The notes beneath the pieces are model-generated. The model searched no databases, had not been told where the DNA came from, and worked only from the letters and a program-made list of their open reading frames with translations. This document shows positions 17,539 through 26,422 of a stretch of DNA of 64,000 nucleotides, piece by piece. Position 1 is the stretch's first letter, and each line of letters opens with the position of its first letter. Source of the DNA: Sphingopyxis sp. PET50 (lineage in GTDB: Bacteria; Pseudomonadota; Alphaproteobacteria; Sphingomonadales; Sphingomonadaceae); assembly GCF_025244705.1 (NCBI RefSeq), contig NZ_CP104207.1, positions 2,046,001-2,110,000 of the forward strand, given 5' to 3'. The translations under genes and the position numbers were made by a program.

Positions 17539-18267
17539 ATGAGGGTGACGAAGGCGGCATCGCTGGCCGACGATCTGGTCCAGCGTTTCGAACAACAGAT
17601 CGAGGTGGGCGAGATGGCCCCCGGCGCGCGCTTCCCGACCGAGAAGGCGATCACCGAGGCGTTCGGCGTCAGCCGCACCGTCGTGCGCGAGGCCTATTCG
17701 CGTCTCGCCGCGCGCGGCCTGCTCGTGTCGCGCCGCGGTTCGGGCGCCTATGTCGCCGACGGCGCGCGCTATCGTGCCTTCCAGATCGCCGCCGACGAAT
17801 TCGGCGAGATCGAGGATGTGCTGCGCCTGCTCGAAATGCGCATGGGGTTCGAGGCCGAAATGGCCGACCTTGCCGCGCGCCGCCGCACCGATGCCGATCT
17901 CGACGCGATCCGCGACACGCTCGATGCGATGGAAAACAGCGCCAATGTCGATGAATCGGTCGCCGCCGACGCCGCCTTTCACGCCGCGATCGCCGCCGCG
18001 ACGCGCAACGATTATTTCCTGCGCTTCACGCAATTCCTCGGCGTGCGCCTCGTCCCCTCGCGCAAACTCTATCTGCAGGGCAGCGACCGGCAGCGGCACC
18101 AGCAATATGCGCGCACGATCAACCGCGACCATCAGGCGATCTTCGATGCGATCGAAGCGGGCGATCCCGCCGCGGCGCGGCGCGCGGCGCGGCGCCACAT
18201 GGACAAGTCGATCGCCCGCTATCGCGCGATGCAGGACGGCTTGCCGGCGGAGCCCGCCACGGGCTGA
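17539..18267 (+). CDS. GntR-family regulator, FadR/FCD subfamily
   Basis: 242-residue regulator. N-terminal winged helix: FPTEKAITEAFGVSRTVVREAYSRL followed by GLLVSRRGSGAYVAD (residues about 35-75). The C-terminal all-alpha FCD domain carries the metal-ligand pattern with FHAAIAAATRNDYF and QQYARTINRDHQAIFDAIEAGD. It follows the DUF4861 gene by 33 nt and ends the plus-strand unit. FCD regulators of this type (UxuR, ExuR, KdgR-like) sense sugar acids. The TTGTCAGACAA palindrome before manD is its likely target. Confidence 0.9.
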   Translation: MRVTKAASLADDLVQRFEQQIEVGEMAPGARFPTEKAITEAFGVSRTVVREAYSRLAARGLLVSRRGSGAYVADGARYRAFQIAADEFGEIEDVLRLLEMRMGFEAEMADLAARRRTDADLDAIRDTLDAMENSANVDESVAADAAFHAAIAAATRNDYFLRFTQFLGVRLVPSRKLYLQGSDRQRHQQYARTINRDHQAIFDAIEAGDPAAARRAARRHMDKSIARYRAMQDGLPAEPATG

Positions 18268-18278
18268 TCCCGCAAGGC

Positions 18279-19121
18279 TTGCGTGCACAGCGCAAGCTCC
18301 TAAGGCATGGGCATGACGCAAGGGCAGTCCGTTTCGATGGCGATGCGGCCAAGCTCGACCTGACCGGGACCGGCGACACCGACATTCTGCGCGACGTACC
18401 CGTAGAGGCGCCGGTGTCGGTCGAAGTCGGCGGTATCGGCTATGCGGTGATGATGGCGACGCCCGCCGACCTGGAAGATTATGCGACCGGCTTCGCGCTG
18501 GCCGAAGGGCTGGTCGAAACGCCCGCGCAGATCCGCGGCATCGACGTGCATCCGATCGAAGGCGGCGTGGCGCTGCGCATCTGGCTGCCGCCCGAGCGGA
18601 CCGAAATCGCGCTCGAACGCGCGCGCAGGCGGGTAAGCGAAAGCAGCTGCGGACTGTGCGGAATCGAGAATATCGAACAGGTCCTGCGTCCCCTGCCCCA
18701 CGTGACGGCGCGGATCGCGACGACGCGCGACGCCATCGCGGCAGCGCTCGCGGCGCTGCCCGATCATCAGTCGCTGAGCCGCGCCACCGGTGCAGTCCAT
18801 GCCGCCGCTTTCTGTTCGCCCGATGGCGCCATCCGGCTGGTGCGCGAGGATGTCGGGCGGCACAATGCCCTCGACAAATTGATCGGCGCGCTGGCGCGGG
18901 GCGGGATCGATCCCGGCGCCGGGTTCATTCTGCTGTCGGCACGCTGCAGTTACGAGCTGGTCGAAAAGACGGTGCGCGCGGGCTGTCCGATGCTGGTCAC
19001 CATCTCGGCCCCGACCAGCCTCGCCGCCGAGCGCGCCGCAGCGGCCGGTCTGACGCTCGTCGTGCTGGCGCGCCGGGATTCGGCGCTGATCCTGTGCGAC
19101 GAACAGGGCATGATCCGATGA
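18279..19121 (+). CDS. fdhD: Formate dehydrogenase accessory sulfurtransferase FdhD
   Basis: About 280 residues; transfers sulfur to the molybdenum cofactor of formate-dehydrogenase-type enzymes. Features: EAPVSVEVGG, TPADLEDYATGFALAEG, the Cys motif SSCGLCGIENIEQ, VGRHNALDKLIG and SARCSYELVEKT. The N-terminus is uncertain. The open frame begins with a TTG at 18279 without a good ribosome site, while an ATG at 18312 with AAGG is in another frame and soon stops, so a small indel may hide the true start. It overlaps mobA (ATGA). Confidence 0.9.
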   Translation: MRAQRKLLRHGHDARAVRFDGDAAKLDLTGTGDTDILRDVPVEAPVSVEVGGIGYAVMMATPADLEDYATGFALAEGLVETPAQIRGIDVHPIEGGVALRIWLPPERTEIALERARRRVSESSCGLCGIENIEQVLRPLPHVTARIATTRDAIAAALAALPDHQSLSRATGAVHAAAFCSPDGAIRLVREDVGRHNALDKLIGALARGGIDPGAGFILLSARCSYELVEKTVRAGCPMLVTISAPTSLAAERAAAAGLTLVVLARRDSALILCDEQGMIR

Positions 19122-19642
19122 AGACGCTCGGCGCGGTGCTGGCGGGCGGGCGATCCACGCGCTTCGGGTCGGACAAGGCGGTTGCCATGCTCGCGGGACG
19201 GAGCCTGCTCGATCACGCGCTGGCGGCGCTGCGCCCACATGCCGATGCGGTCGTCGTCGCCGGACGCGCGTTCGATGGCCAACCCCCGATCGCCGACTGG
19301 TCGGCGCCCGGCATGGGGCCGCTCGGCGGCATCGCAGGGGCTCTGCGTTACGCCGCCGACGCGGGCTTCGACCAACTGCTTTGCATCCCGGTCGACTGCG
19401 TCCGCCTGCCCAACGGCCTGCGCGCGCTGCTCGAACCCGCCCCCGCCTATCTCGAAAGCCAGCCGGTGATCGGCCTGTGGCCGGTATCGCTATGCGCCGA
19501 GCTGGAACTTCTGTTGACGGGCGAGGAAAACCATTCGGTACGGCACTTCGGGAGCCGCGCTGACGCGCGCGCCGTCTCCAGCGACTTCGTCCCGCCGAAC
19601 GTCAACAGCGCCGCCGATCTCGCCCGGCTGGCGGAGCTATAG
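19118..19642 (+). CDS. mobA: Molybdenum cofactor guanylyltransferase MobA
   Basis: 174 residues, nucleotidyltransferase fold. The N-terminal GTP-binding motif LAGGRSTRFGSDKA is clear, followed by GMGPLGGIAGAL and a C-terminal FVPPNVNSAADL typical of MobA. It makes the bis-MGD cofactor used by the oxidoreductase encoded nearby. Start overlaps the fdhD stop; the 3' end overlaps the convergent DUF1345 gene by 6 bp. Confidence 0.92.
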   Translation: MKTLGAVLAGGRSTRFGSDKAVAMLAGRSLLDHALAALRPHADAVVVAGRAFDGQPPIADWSAPGMGPLGGIAGALRYAADAGFDQLLCIPVDCVRLPNGLRALLEPAPAYLESQPVIGLWPVSLCAELELLLTGEENHSVRHFGSRADARAVSSDFVPPNVNSAADLARLAEL

Positions 19643-20289
19643 CCCGCCGAGCGCGTTCACGGTGAACGCCAGGATTCCCATGTTGAACAGAAACGCCGCC
19701 ATGCAATGCCCCAGCACGACGCGGCGCATATGCCCGCCGGTCACGCTGACGTCGGAGGTCTGAAAGGTCATGCCGAGCGTGAAGGCGAAATAGAGGAAGT
19801 CCCAATAGTCGGGCTCGTCCGTGCCCGGCACCTCCAGCCCGCCCCGATCGTGCTTTCCCTCCTGCAGATAGAAGAGGTGCGCATAGTGAAGCGTGAACAC
19901 CATGTTCGCGAACAGCCAGGCGAGCGTCAGCGTGGCGACGATCAGCACGATGTCGCCGCGATCGAGCGTGCCGGGGCTGACGATCAGCGCGCCGACGGTG
20001 AAGAGAATCACCAGCGACAGCAACGCCGAAATGGCAAGCAGCCCGGCACGGTTCGCGTCATTGTCCTGCGAACGCCGCAGCGCATCGCGGCGGCATCGGA
20101 CGACAGCAGCGGAACGATCGAGGCCAGAAAGACGAACGCCGCAGCGTCGAACCCGAGCAGCAGGGCGGTGCGCGGATCGCAGCCCATCGCACAGGCGGCG
20201 CCCGATGCGACGACCAGTACGGCAGCGAAAATCAGGAAACGAACCGGTGCGATATGCCGCCCCGGTGCGAAACCCCGCTTGGGCGTCAC
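19637..20289 (-). CDS. DUF1345 membrane protein (one frameshift)
   Basis: About 216 residues with several membrane segments: PVRFLIFAAVLVVASGAACA, ALLLGFDAAAFVFLASIVPL, ALLSLVILFTVGALIV, LTLAWLFANMVF and the C-terminal LGHCMAAFLFNMGILAF. The signature YWDFLYFAFTLGMTFQTSDV is typical of DUF1345. The halves join if one base is added near 20090. GTG 20289 overlaps the stop of the oxidoreductase gene (GTGA), so it is coupled to it. Function unknown. Confidence 0.8.
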
Positions 20290-22569
20290 GCGGTTGCGGC
20301 CTCGTCGGCGACGATCCGCACGGGGATCGACTTCGCCGCGGGCGTCCCGCTGATCTTGTCATAGTAGCCGAGCGGCAACAGCGGATTGAGTTCGGGATAA
20401 TAGCCCGCCACCGCGCCGCGCGACATCGGGTAGTCGAGCAGGGTCAGCCCTTCGACGCGGCGTACAACACCGTCCTCGCTGAACGTCTCCAGCGCCACGT
20501 GGGCACCGGCGACAAAACCGCGCGCCTCGCGGTCCTCGGCATTGACGAACAGCACCATCCGGTCGCCATACACCCCGCGATAGCGGTCGTTATAGCTGTA
20601 GACCGTCGTATTGAACTGGTCGTGCGAGCGCACCGTCGCGAGCCGCAGCATGTCCGGATCAGCGACCGGCGCATTGGCATGCAGTCCCGGCAGGATCAGG
20701 AAATTCGCCTTGCCGTTCGGCGTCGCCCAGACGCGGCGGCGCGGCGGAATGTCGAGATGGAAGCCGGCGGGGCTCCTGATCCGCTCCGAAAAACCCTCGT
20801 AGAGCGCGGGATAGACGGCGGCGATCTTGTCGCGGATCGCGTCATAATCGTCGATGTAGCGCGCCCAGTCGACCTTGCTGTCGGGCAAGGTTGCCATCGC
20901 CATGCGGCAGACGATCTCGGTCTCCGGCAGAAGATGCTCGCTCGCCGGATCGAGCACCCCGCGCGAGGCGGTGACGTTCGACATCGAATCCTCGATCGTC
21001 ACGAACTGCTCGCCTTTCGCCGTCTCGATCCGTTCGGACCGCGCGACCACCGGCAGGATCAGCGCATCCTCGCCATGCACCAGGTGCCCGCGGTTGAGCT
21101 TGGTCGCGATTCCGACGGTCAGCTTCAGCTTGCGCATCGCGGCATAGGCGCGCTGGGTATCGGGCACCGCGCGCACGAAATTGCCGCCGAGCCCGATGAA
21201 GACCTTCGCCGTCCCCGCCTGCATCGCCTCGACCGATTCGACCGTATGGTGGCCATGTTCGCGCGGCGGCTCGAAGCCGAAGACTTCGCGTACCCGGTCG
21301 AGATAAGCTTGGCCCGGTTTTTCATCGATGCCGACGGTGCGGTCGCCCTGCACGTTGGAATGGCCGCGAATCGGCGAGATGCCCGCGCCGGGCTTGCCGT
21401 AATTGCCCTTGAGCAACAGCAGGTTCGCGACCTGCTGGACGAGCCGCGATCCCTCCTGATGCTGGGTGATGCCCATGCCGTAGCAGACGATCGTCGCGTT
21501 CGAGCGGATATAGATTTCGGCGCAGCGGCGAATCTGCTCTTCGGATATTCCCGACACCGCGACGATTTCGGACCATTGCTGCGCGACGATATCCTCGCGC
21601 AACGCCTCGAACCCCGTCGTGTGTTCGGCGATGAAATCGCGGTCGAGCACCGCCTCGCCCGCCGCGTCGCGCTCGAACAGCACCTTCATCATGCCCTTGA
21701 GGAAGGCAAGGTCGCCGCCGATCGCGATATGGACGAATTCGCTGCTGATCGCGGTGGAGCCAAAGGTCGCCATCTGCACGACGTCCTGCGGCTCGGTGAA
21801 GCGGATCAGCGCGCGTTCGGGCATCGGGTTGACCGCGACGATCGGTACCCCGCGCTTGCGCGCCTCGACCAGCGGAGTCATCATGCGCGGCGCGTTGGTG
21901 CCCGCATTATGACCGATCAGGAAGATCGCCTCGGCATGCTCGAAGTCGCCCAGCACCACCGTGCCCTTGCCCACTCCGATCGACTGCGGCAGCCCGCGGC
22001 TCGTCGGTTCGTGGCACATGTTCGAACAGTCGGGAAAATTGTTGGTGCCGAACTCGCGCACGAAGATCGAATAGAGGAAGGCGGTCTCGTTCGCGGTGCG
22101 GCCCGAAGTATAGAATTCGGCCTCGTTCGGATCGCCCAGCGCACGCAGATGTTTCCCGATCAGCGCGAAGGCGTCCTCCCAGCTCACCGGCACATAATGG
22201 TCGGTCGCGGCGTCGTAACGCATCGGCTCGGTCAGCCGGCCCTGCATCTCGAGCCAATAGTCCGACTGTTCCATCAGTTCGGTGACGCTATGCCGCGCGA
22301 AAAAGTCGCGCGTCACGCGGAACTTCGTCGCCTCATGCGCCAGTGCCTTGGCGCCGTTTTCGCAGAATTCAAGCGTCTTCTTGCAGTCGGCGTCGGGAAA
22401 GGCGCAGCTCGGGCATTTGAAGCCGCCGGGCTGGTTCATCGACAGCAGCGCCCGCGATCCCTTGCCGACGACGCTCTGTTCCATCAGCACCTTGGCGGTC
22501 GCCGCGGCCGCGCCCCAGCCATGCGGCGGGGCTGTCATATCTCTTATATCGCGGCGTGCCATCGGACAT
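20286..22569 (-). CDS. FdhF/YdeP-family molybdopterin oxidoreductase (N-terminal frameshift)
   Basis: About 760 residues. The N-terminus has the YdeP-type Cys motif GFKCPSCAFPDADCKK, then ALIGKHLRALGDPNEAEFYTSGR, SNMCHEPTS, GHNAGTNAPRMM, CYGMGITQHQEG, LKGNYGKPGAGISPIRGHSN, and a C-terminal molydopterin dinucleotide domain (NTTVYSYNDRYRGVYGDR). ATG 22569 gives MSDGTPRYKRYDSPA, the usual YdeP-like beginning; one extra base near 22521 separates it from GWGAAAATAKVL. YdeP-like enzymes are formate-dehydrogenase homologues of poorly known substrate, some linked to acid or oxalate/formate metabolism. It clusters with fdhD, mobA and a DUF1345 membrane protein. Confidence 0.9.
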
Positions 22570-22630
22570 GGTCGCGAAAGCCTAGCGCATTTTCCGCGCG
22601 CTGTATCTATAAGCTTCGCAGGCGCCCGAC

Positions 22631-23731
22631 ATGACCAGCGACAATTCCCCCGCCCTGCTGAAGGACATACTCGGCGCCCAGGCGCTGGCGACGATCGCCG
22701 ACGCCGGGACGGCCGCATCGCCGCGTTTCGACCGCCCCGTCTTTCTCGCCGCCGCGACCCGGGGTCTCGACGCGCTCTCGATCATGGAGCGCGTGCGCCA
22801 TATCGCCGACGCGCTCGCGGTCGCGCTGCCCGCCGACTATGCCGCCGCGCTGCCGATCGTCCGCGCGATGGGGCCGCGGTTAAGCCACGGGTTTCAGGCC
22901 GTCGCGGTCACCGAATATGTCGCGCGCCAGGGCCTGGGCGATTTCGACGCGTCGATGGCGGCGCTCGCCGAACTGACGCGATACGGCACCGCCGAATTCG
23001 CGATCCGGCCCTTCCTCGCGCAGGACCCCGGCCGCACGCTTGCGGTCATGCTCGACTGGACGCGCGACGCGAACGAGCATGTCCGCCGCCTCGCCAGCGA
23101 AGGCTGCCGCCCGCGCCTGCCCTGGGCCGCGCGCGTTCCCGCGCTCAAGGCCGACCCGACGCTCGGCGCGCCGATTCTGGAGGCGCTGAAGGCCGATCCT
23201 GCCGTCTATGTCCGCAAATCGGTCGCCAACCATCTGAACGATATCGCGAAGGACCGCCCCGACTGGCTGCTGGGCCGCCTTGCCGGCTGGTCGCAGGACG
23301 AGGCGGCGACCCGATGGATCGTCCGCCACGCGCTGCGCACGCTCATCAAGGCAGGCGATCCGCGCGCGCTGGCGCTGATCGGCGTCGGACATGGTGCGGA
23401 GGTGGCGGTAGGCAGCTTCTCCATCGAACCCGCCACGATCCGCCTCGGCGACCAAATCGCGATCGCCGCCGACATTGCCTCGACGGCCAGGGAAAGCCAG
23501 CGGCTTGTGGTCGATTATCGCGTCCACTATGCGCGCTTGGGCGGCAAGACCGCTGCCAAGGTGTTCAAATGGAAAGGGCTCGACCTCGCCGCTGGCGAAA
23601 ATGCGGCGCTGGTCATCCGCCAGACGATCCGCGATTTCAGCACCCGCCGCCACCATCCGGGGCGGCATCAGGTCGACCTGATCGTCAACGGCCAGGTGAT
23701 GGCGACCGCCGCCTTCGACCTGCTGCCGTAA
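22631..23731 (+). CDS. AlkC-like DNA alkylation repair protein
   Basis: 366 residues. The N-terminal two thirds form HEAT-like helical repeats with the family motif [20 protein letters not shown] and [19 protein letters not shown]. The last ~110 residues ([18 protein letters not shown] to [19 protein letters not shown]) look like a beta-sandwich. This helical plus Ig-like layout is that of AlkC 3-methyladenine DNA glycosylases. It is divergent from the oxidoreductase gene. The call rests on motif layout; AlkD-like non-catalytic relatives are possible. Confidence 0.78.
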   Translation: MTSDNSPALLKDILGAQALATIADAGTAASPRFDRPVFLAAATRGLDALSIMERVRHIADALAVALPADYAAALPIVRAMGPRLSHGFQAVAVTEYVARQGLGDFDASMAALAELTRYGTAEFAIRPFLAQDPGRTLAVMLDWTRDANEHVRRLASEGCRPRLPWAARVPALKADPTLGAPILEALKADPAVYVRKSVANHLNDIAKDRPDWLLGRLAGWSQDEAATRWIVRHALRTLIKAGDPRALALIGVGHGAEVAVGSFSIEPATIRLGDQIAIAADIASTARESQRLVVDYRVHYARLGGKTAAKVFKWKGLDLAAGENAALVIRQTIRDFSTRRHHPGRHQVDLIVNGQVMATAAFDLLP

Positions 23732-23837
23732 CGCCGCGCCCGCGCGGCGCGGCAGCGGCGCGAGCGGCGGGCGGCCGGGGCGCATGTCGGTGACGCGCCA
23801 TCGCCTTTCGCGGTCGCACGGGCTACGAAAGCGGGCG

Positions 23838-24386
23838 ATGGCGCTGATCCTGTTCAACAAGCCCTATGACGTGCTCAGCCAGTTCACCGACCGCGGCGGC
23901 GCGGGATCGGCGCGGCGCACCCTGTCGGACTTCGTCGCCGTGCCGGGCGTCTATCCCGCGGGGCGTCTCGACCGCGACAGCGAGGGGCTGATGCTGCTGA
24001 CCGACGACGGCCGGCTGCAGGCCCGGATCGCCGACCCCAGATACAAGATGCCGAAGACCTATCTGGTGCAGGTCGAAGGCGAGGCGGCGGAGGAGGCGCT
24101 GGCGGCGCTGCGGCGGGGCGTGCGGCTGAAGGATGGCCTGACCCGTCCCGCCGCCGCCGAGCGGATCGCGGACCCGGAGCCGTGGCCGCGCGACCCGCCG
24201 ATCCGCGTCCGCAAGAGCGTGCCCGACAGCTGGATCCGCCTGACGATCTCCGAAGGCCGCAACCGCCAGGTCCGCCGCATGACCGCCGCCGTCGGCCTTC
24301 CGACGCTGCGGCTGATCCGCTGGTCGATCGGCGACTGGACGCTGGAGGGTCTGGCACCGGGCGAATGGCGCGCTGTCCGGCCTTGA
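23838..24386 (+). CDS. rluE: Large-subunit rRNA pseudouridine synthase, RluE/RsuA type
   Basis: 182 residues. Begins [18 protein letters not shown] and carries the catalytic motif [17 protein letters not shown] (Asp45) and [22 protein letters not shown], the RsuA-family signature. It lacks an N-terminal S4 domain, as in RluE, which modifies 23S rRNA U2457 in E. coli. ATG 23838 is chosen over an upstream in-frame start at 23784 because homologues begin at the LILFNKPY segment. Confidence 0.9.
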   Translation: MALILFNKPYDVLSQFTDRGGAGSARRTLSDFVAVPGVYPAGRLDRDSEGLMLLTDDGRLQARIADPRYKMPKTYLVQVEGEAAEEALAALRRGVRLKDGLTRPAAAERIADPEPWPRDPPIRVRKSVPDSWIRLTISEGRNRQVRRMTAAVGLPTLRLIRWSIGDWTLEGLAPGEWRAVRP

Positions 24387-24408
24387 TGTCGATTGTCGGA
24401 CAGGATGG

Positions 24409-24485
24409 TGGTAGCGGAGGAGGGACTCGAACCCCCGACACGCGGATTATGATTCCGCTGCTCTAACCGGCTGAGCTACTCCGCC
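24409..24485 (-). tRNA. tRNA-Met (CAU), elongator
   Basis: 77-nt cloverleaf on the minus strand with encoded CCA. Acceptor GGCGGAG pairs with CTCCGCT (one G-U at position 1-72), D-stem GCTC/GAGC, anticodon stem GCGGA/TCCGC around loop ATCATAA (anticodon CAU), T-stem GGGGG/CCCTC with loop TTCGAGT, discriminator A. The paired 1-72 end (G-U rather than the C-A mismatch of the initiator) indicates the elongator. A CAU anticodon could also be tRNA-Ile2 (lysidine); the sequence alone does not settle this fully. Confidence 0.93.
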
Positions 24486-24561
24486 CCGAAAGGGTCGCCG
24501 CTGCGGGCGAGCAGCGCCTATAGATAGGCGGTGGCGCCCGGTCAATATGCTCGCTCGCCCT

Positions 24562-25113
24562 TCAGCTTCTGCCGCGAAAATTTCGTGTGGCCACGGTCTC
24601 CCAGGGGCCGCCGCGGTAATAATGCGCCGCGAGTCCGGCGATCGCCAGCGGCCGGGCGCGGAAGTCGCGGCGCAGCTCGGCGAGCAGCGCTCTGGCGGCG
24701 GCAGACGCGACCTTGTTCTGCACCGTGATGTGAAGCCGCGGCACGCCGCGGTCCTGTGCCGACAGCGAGCCCGCGAACCAGTCGGCGATGGCTTCGCGGA
24801 TGGCGAGCAGCGCCGGGCTGTCGACGCGATAGGCGACGCCGCGATCCAGCGAGATGACGCCACCGATCGCCGCGGGCGGCGGGGCGCCGGCGGCGATCGC
24901 CTTGAGCAGCCGGTCCAGCTCGCCGAGGCACGACGGCGGCAGTTGATGGAAGAGGGTGATGTGCGCGCGGAGGCGATTGCGGCCAGGCGGATAGTGACGG
25001 GCGCGCAGCGCATCGAAGACATGCTGGTCTGCCGCGCCCATCGTCGCGGTAACGATGATGGGCGCGGCGCCAGAGACCCGGCCGGGAGGGGGGATGACCG
25101 GATCGCCTGTCAC
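24562..25113 (-). CDS. 2'-5' RNA ligase / 2H phosphoesterase family protein
   Basis: About 183 residues. The two H-x-T motifs of the 2H superfamily are present, HITLFHQLPP and HITVQNKV, about 90 residues apart. Members act on cyclic phosphate or 2'-5' RNA bonds. Start is uncertain; GTG 25113 is my choice, with open frame up to 25215 and an internal ATG shortly before GAADQHVFD. It lies close after the tRNA gene in the same orientation. Confidence 0.8.
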   Translation of the reverse strand: MTGDPVIPPPGRVSGAAPIIVTATMGAADQHVFDALRARHYPPGRNRLRAHITLFHQLPPSCLGELDRLLKAIAAGAPPPAAIGGVISLDRGVAYRVDSPALLAIREAIADWFAGSLSAQDRGVPRLHITVQNKVASAAARALLAELRRDFRARPLAIAGLAAHYYRGGPWETVATRNFRGRS

Positions 25114-25271
25114 GAGAAGGGATGGGCGCGGCAAGCGGGAGGGGGATGGCCGTCGTCCATGGGACACTCTGTCTCGCTCGCCATGCATCTGGCGAATCCC
25201 GCGGAAAATCGCCAATCGATAAATTGCATAACAATAATCGTATAAGGCGATGACATATTATTATCCAGAGC

Positions 25272-26024
25272 TTACGCGCCGTTCCAGAAGGCCCGGAGCG
25301 CCGCCGCGACCTGTTGGGGGCGCTCCGCGATCGCCCAATGTCCTGCCCCTTCGATCACCGTCAGCGGCGTTCCGGTGTTGGCCGCGAAGCGCCGCGCGAC
25401 CGACAATTCGACATAGGGGTCGCCTTCGCCCCAGATGAGCGCGCCCTTCGCGGGCAGCCTGGGAATGTCGAGCGCCCAGTCGTGCGCGAAGCTCAGCCCC
25501 TTGGCCGAGCGATAGAGTTTCAGGATCGCGCGGCGCTTGTCCTTCGACGCCCATTGCGCGGCCTCTTGCGCGGCGATCCCGGCGGGCATCCCCGCAGCGG
25601 CCAGCCCCTCGGCGAGCTTCGCGGGCTTGCTCAGCGCCATGAAGATTTCGCCGAGTAGCGGCGTGTTCCAGATGCGCGCCAGCCGGTGCCCGCGATAATC
25701 GGGGTCGATCACCGCGTTCGAGATCGCCCAACTGCGGATCAGGTCGGGGCGCAGCATCGCGACGCGCTGCGCGATCAGCGCGCCCCAGTCGTGGCCGACG
25801 ATGTCGATCGGGCCGTGCGCCGCGAACAGCGCCTCGGCCTCGCGCACCGCCCAGTCGGCATAGGCTTCCTTGGTGGCGGGAAAGCCGGCGGGCAGCGGCG
25901 CGGTAAAGCCGGGCAGCGCGGGGACGGCCACCGGCGTGTCGCCAAGGCCGAGTTCGCCGAGCAAAGGGTCCCAGATCAGCGGGCTGTCAGGGACGCCATG
26001 GAGGAACAATTTCGCGGTGGTCAT
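25272..26024 (-). CDS. Alpha/beta hydrolase, haloalkane-dehalogenase/epoxide-hydrolase-like
   Basis: 250 residues. Begins TTAKLFLHGVPDSPLIW (HGxP oxyanion region). The nucleophile elbow is GHDWGA with Asp, the hallmark of dehalogenases and epoxide hydrolases. The acid is likely in GEGDPYVE and the base His in GAGHWAIAE. ATG 26024 overlaps the upstream gene's stop (ATGA) and has GGAGAAACG before it. It ends a unit with mltG and a small secreted protein. Substrate unknown. Confidence 0.85.
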   Translation of the reverse strand: MTTAKLFLHGVPDSPLIWDPLLGELGLGDTPVAVPALPGFTAPLPAGFPATKEAYADWAVREAEALFAAHGPIDIVGHDWGALIAQRVAMLRPDLIRSWAISNAVIDPDYRGHRLARIWNTPLLGEIFMALSKPAKLAEGLAAAGMPAGIAAQEAAQWASKDKRRAILKLYRSAKGLSFAHDWALDIPRLPAKGALIWGEGDPYVELSVARRFAANTGTPLTVIEGAGHWAIAERPQQVAAALRAFWNGA

Positions 26025-26422
26025 CGTTTCTCCAGCTTCCTTGCGCTGTCCAGCACATAAATGGTGTCGATGCTGCATTCGAGAAACCGTGGCTCTCCGC
26101 GCACGATGACATAGGCCGACGAGGATATGCCGGGAAATTCGGCGATCGAGCTATAGGTGGGTGGATGGACCTTCGCCTTGGCGGCGATGCGCACCGCTCC
26201 GGCAATCCGGTATCGCTCGCCGTCAGCCGGGACAATGGCCTCGATGGCGGGGGTTCGGCCATAGACGTCGATGCACCGATCATCGCTCGCGCCCGGTTCC
26301 CGGAGGATCATCCCGCTATTGATGCGAACGGCGTAATATATCCGCTCGTCATTATCTTTGGCACTGGAAATCGGACTGCCGGACAGGCCGAGCAAGAGCG
26401 CGAGGGCCATGCAGCGCCTCAT
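26021..26422 (-). CDS. Small secreted protein of unknown function
   Basis: 133 residues with a signal peptide (MALALLLGLSGSPISSA). I recognise no family. The mature part has three cysteines (DRCID, LECSID region) and short beta-rich segments (ERIYYAVRINSG, AYVIVRGEPRFLE). It is coupled at both ends by 4-bp ATGA overlaps, with mltG before it and the hydrolase after it, so it is expressed as part of that operon. Confidence 0.7.
   Translation of the reverse strand: MRRCMALALLLGLSGSPISSAKDNDERIYYAVRINSGMILREPGASDDRCIDVYGRTPAIEAIVPADGERYRIAGAVRIAAKAKVHPPTYSSIAEFPGISSSAYVIVRGEPRFLECSIDTIYVLDSARKLEKR

Noticed and set aside
1..18267. Interpreting the locus as a classical alginate-utilisation system
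   Set aside because: No DEH reductase is seen, and KduI/KduD plus ManD fit L-threo ketouronate and glucuronate better; kept only as an alternative.
19893..22634. Open frame of about 910 codons opposite the FdhF-like gene
   Set aside because: Antisense shadow with no domain features; the opposite strand encodes a well-conserved oxidoreductase.
24409..24485. Initiator tRNA-fMet
   Set aside because: The 1-72 position is a G-U pair rather than the unpaired C-A of bacterial initiators, so elongator Met is the better call.
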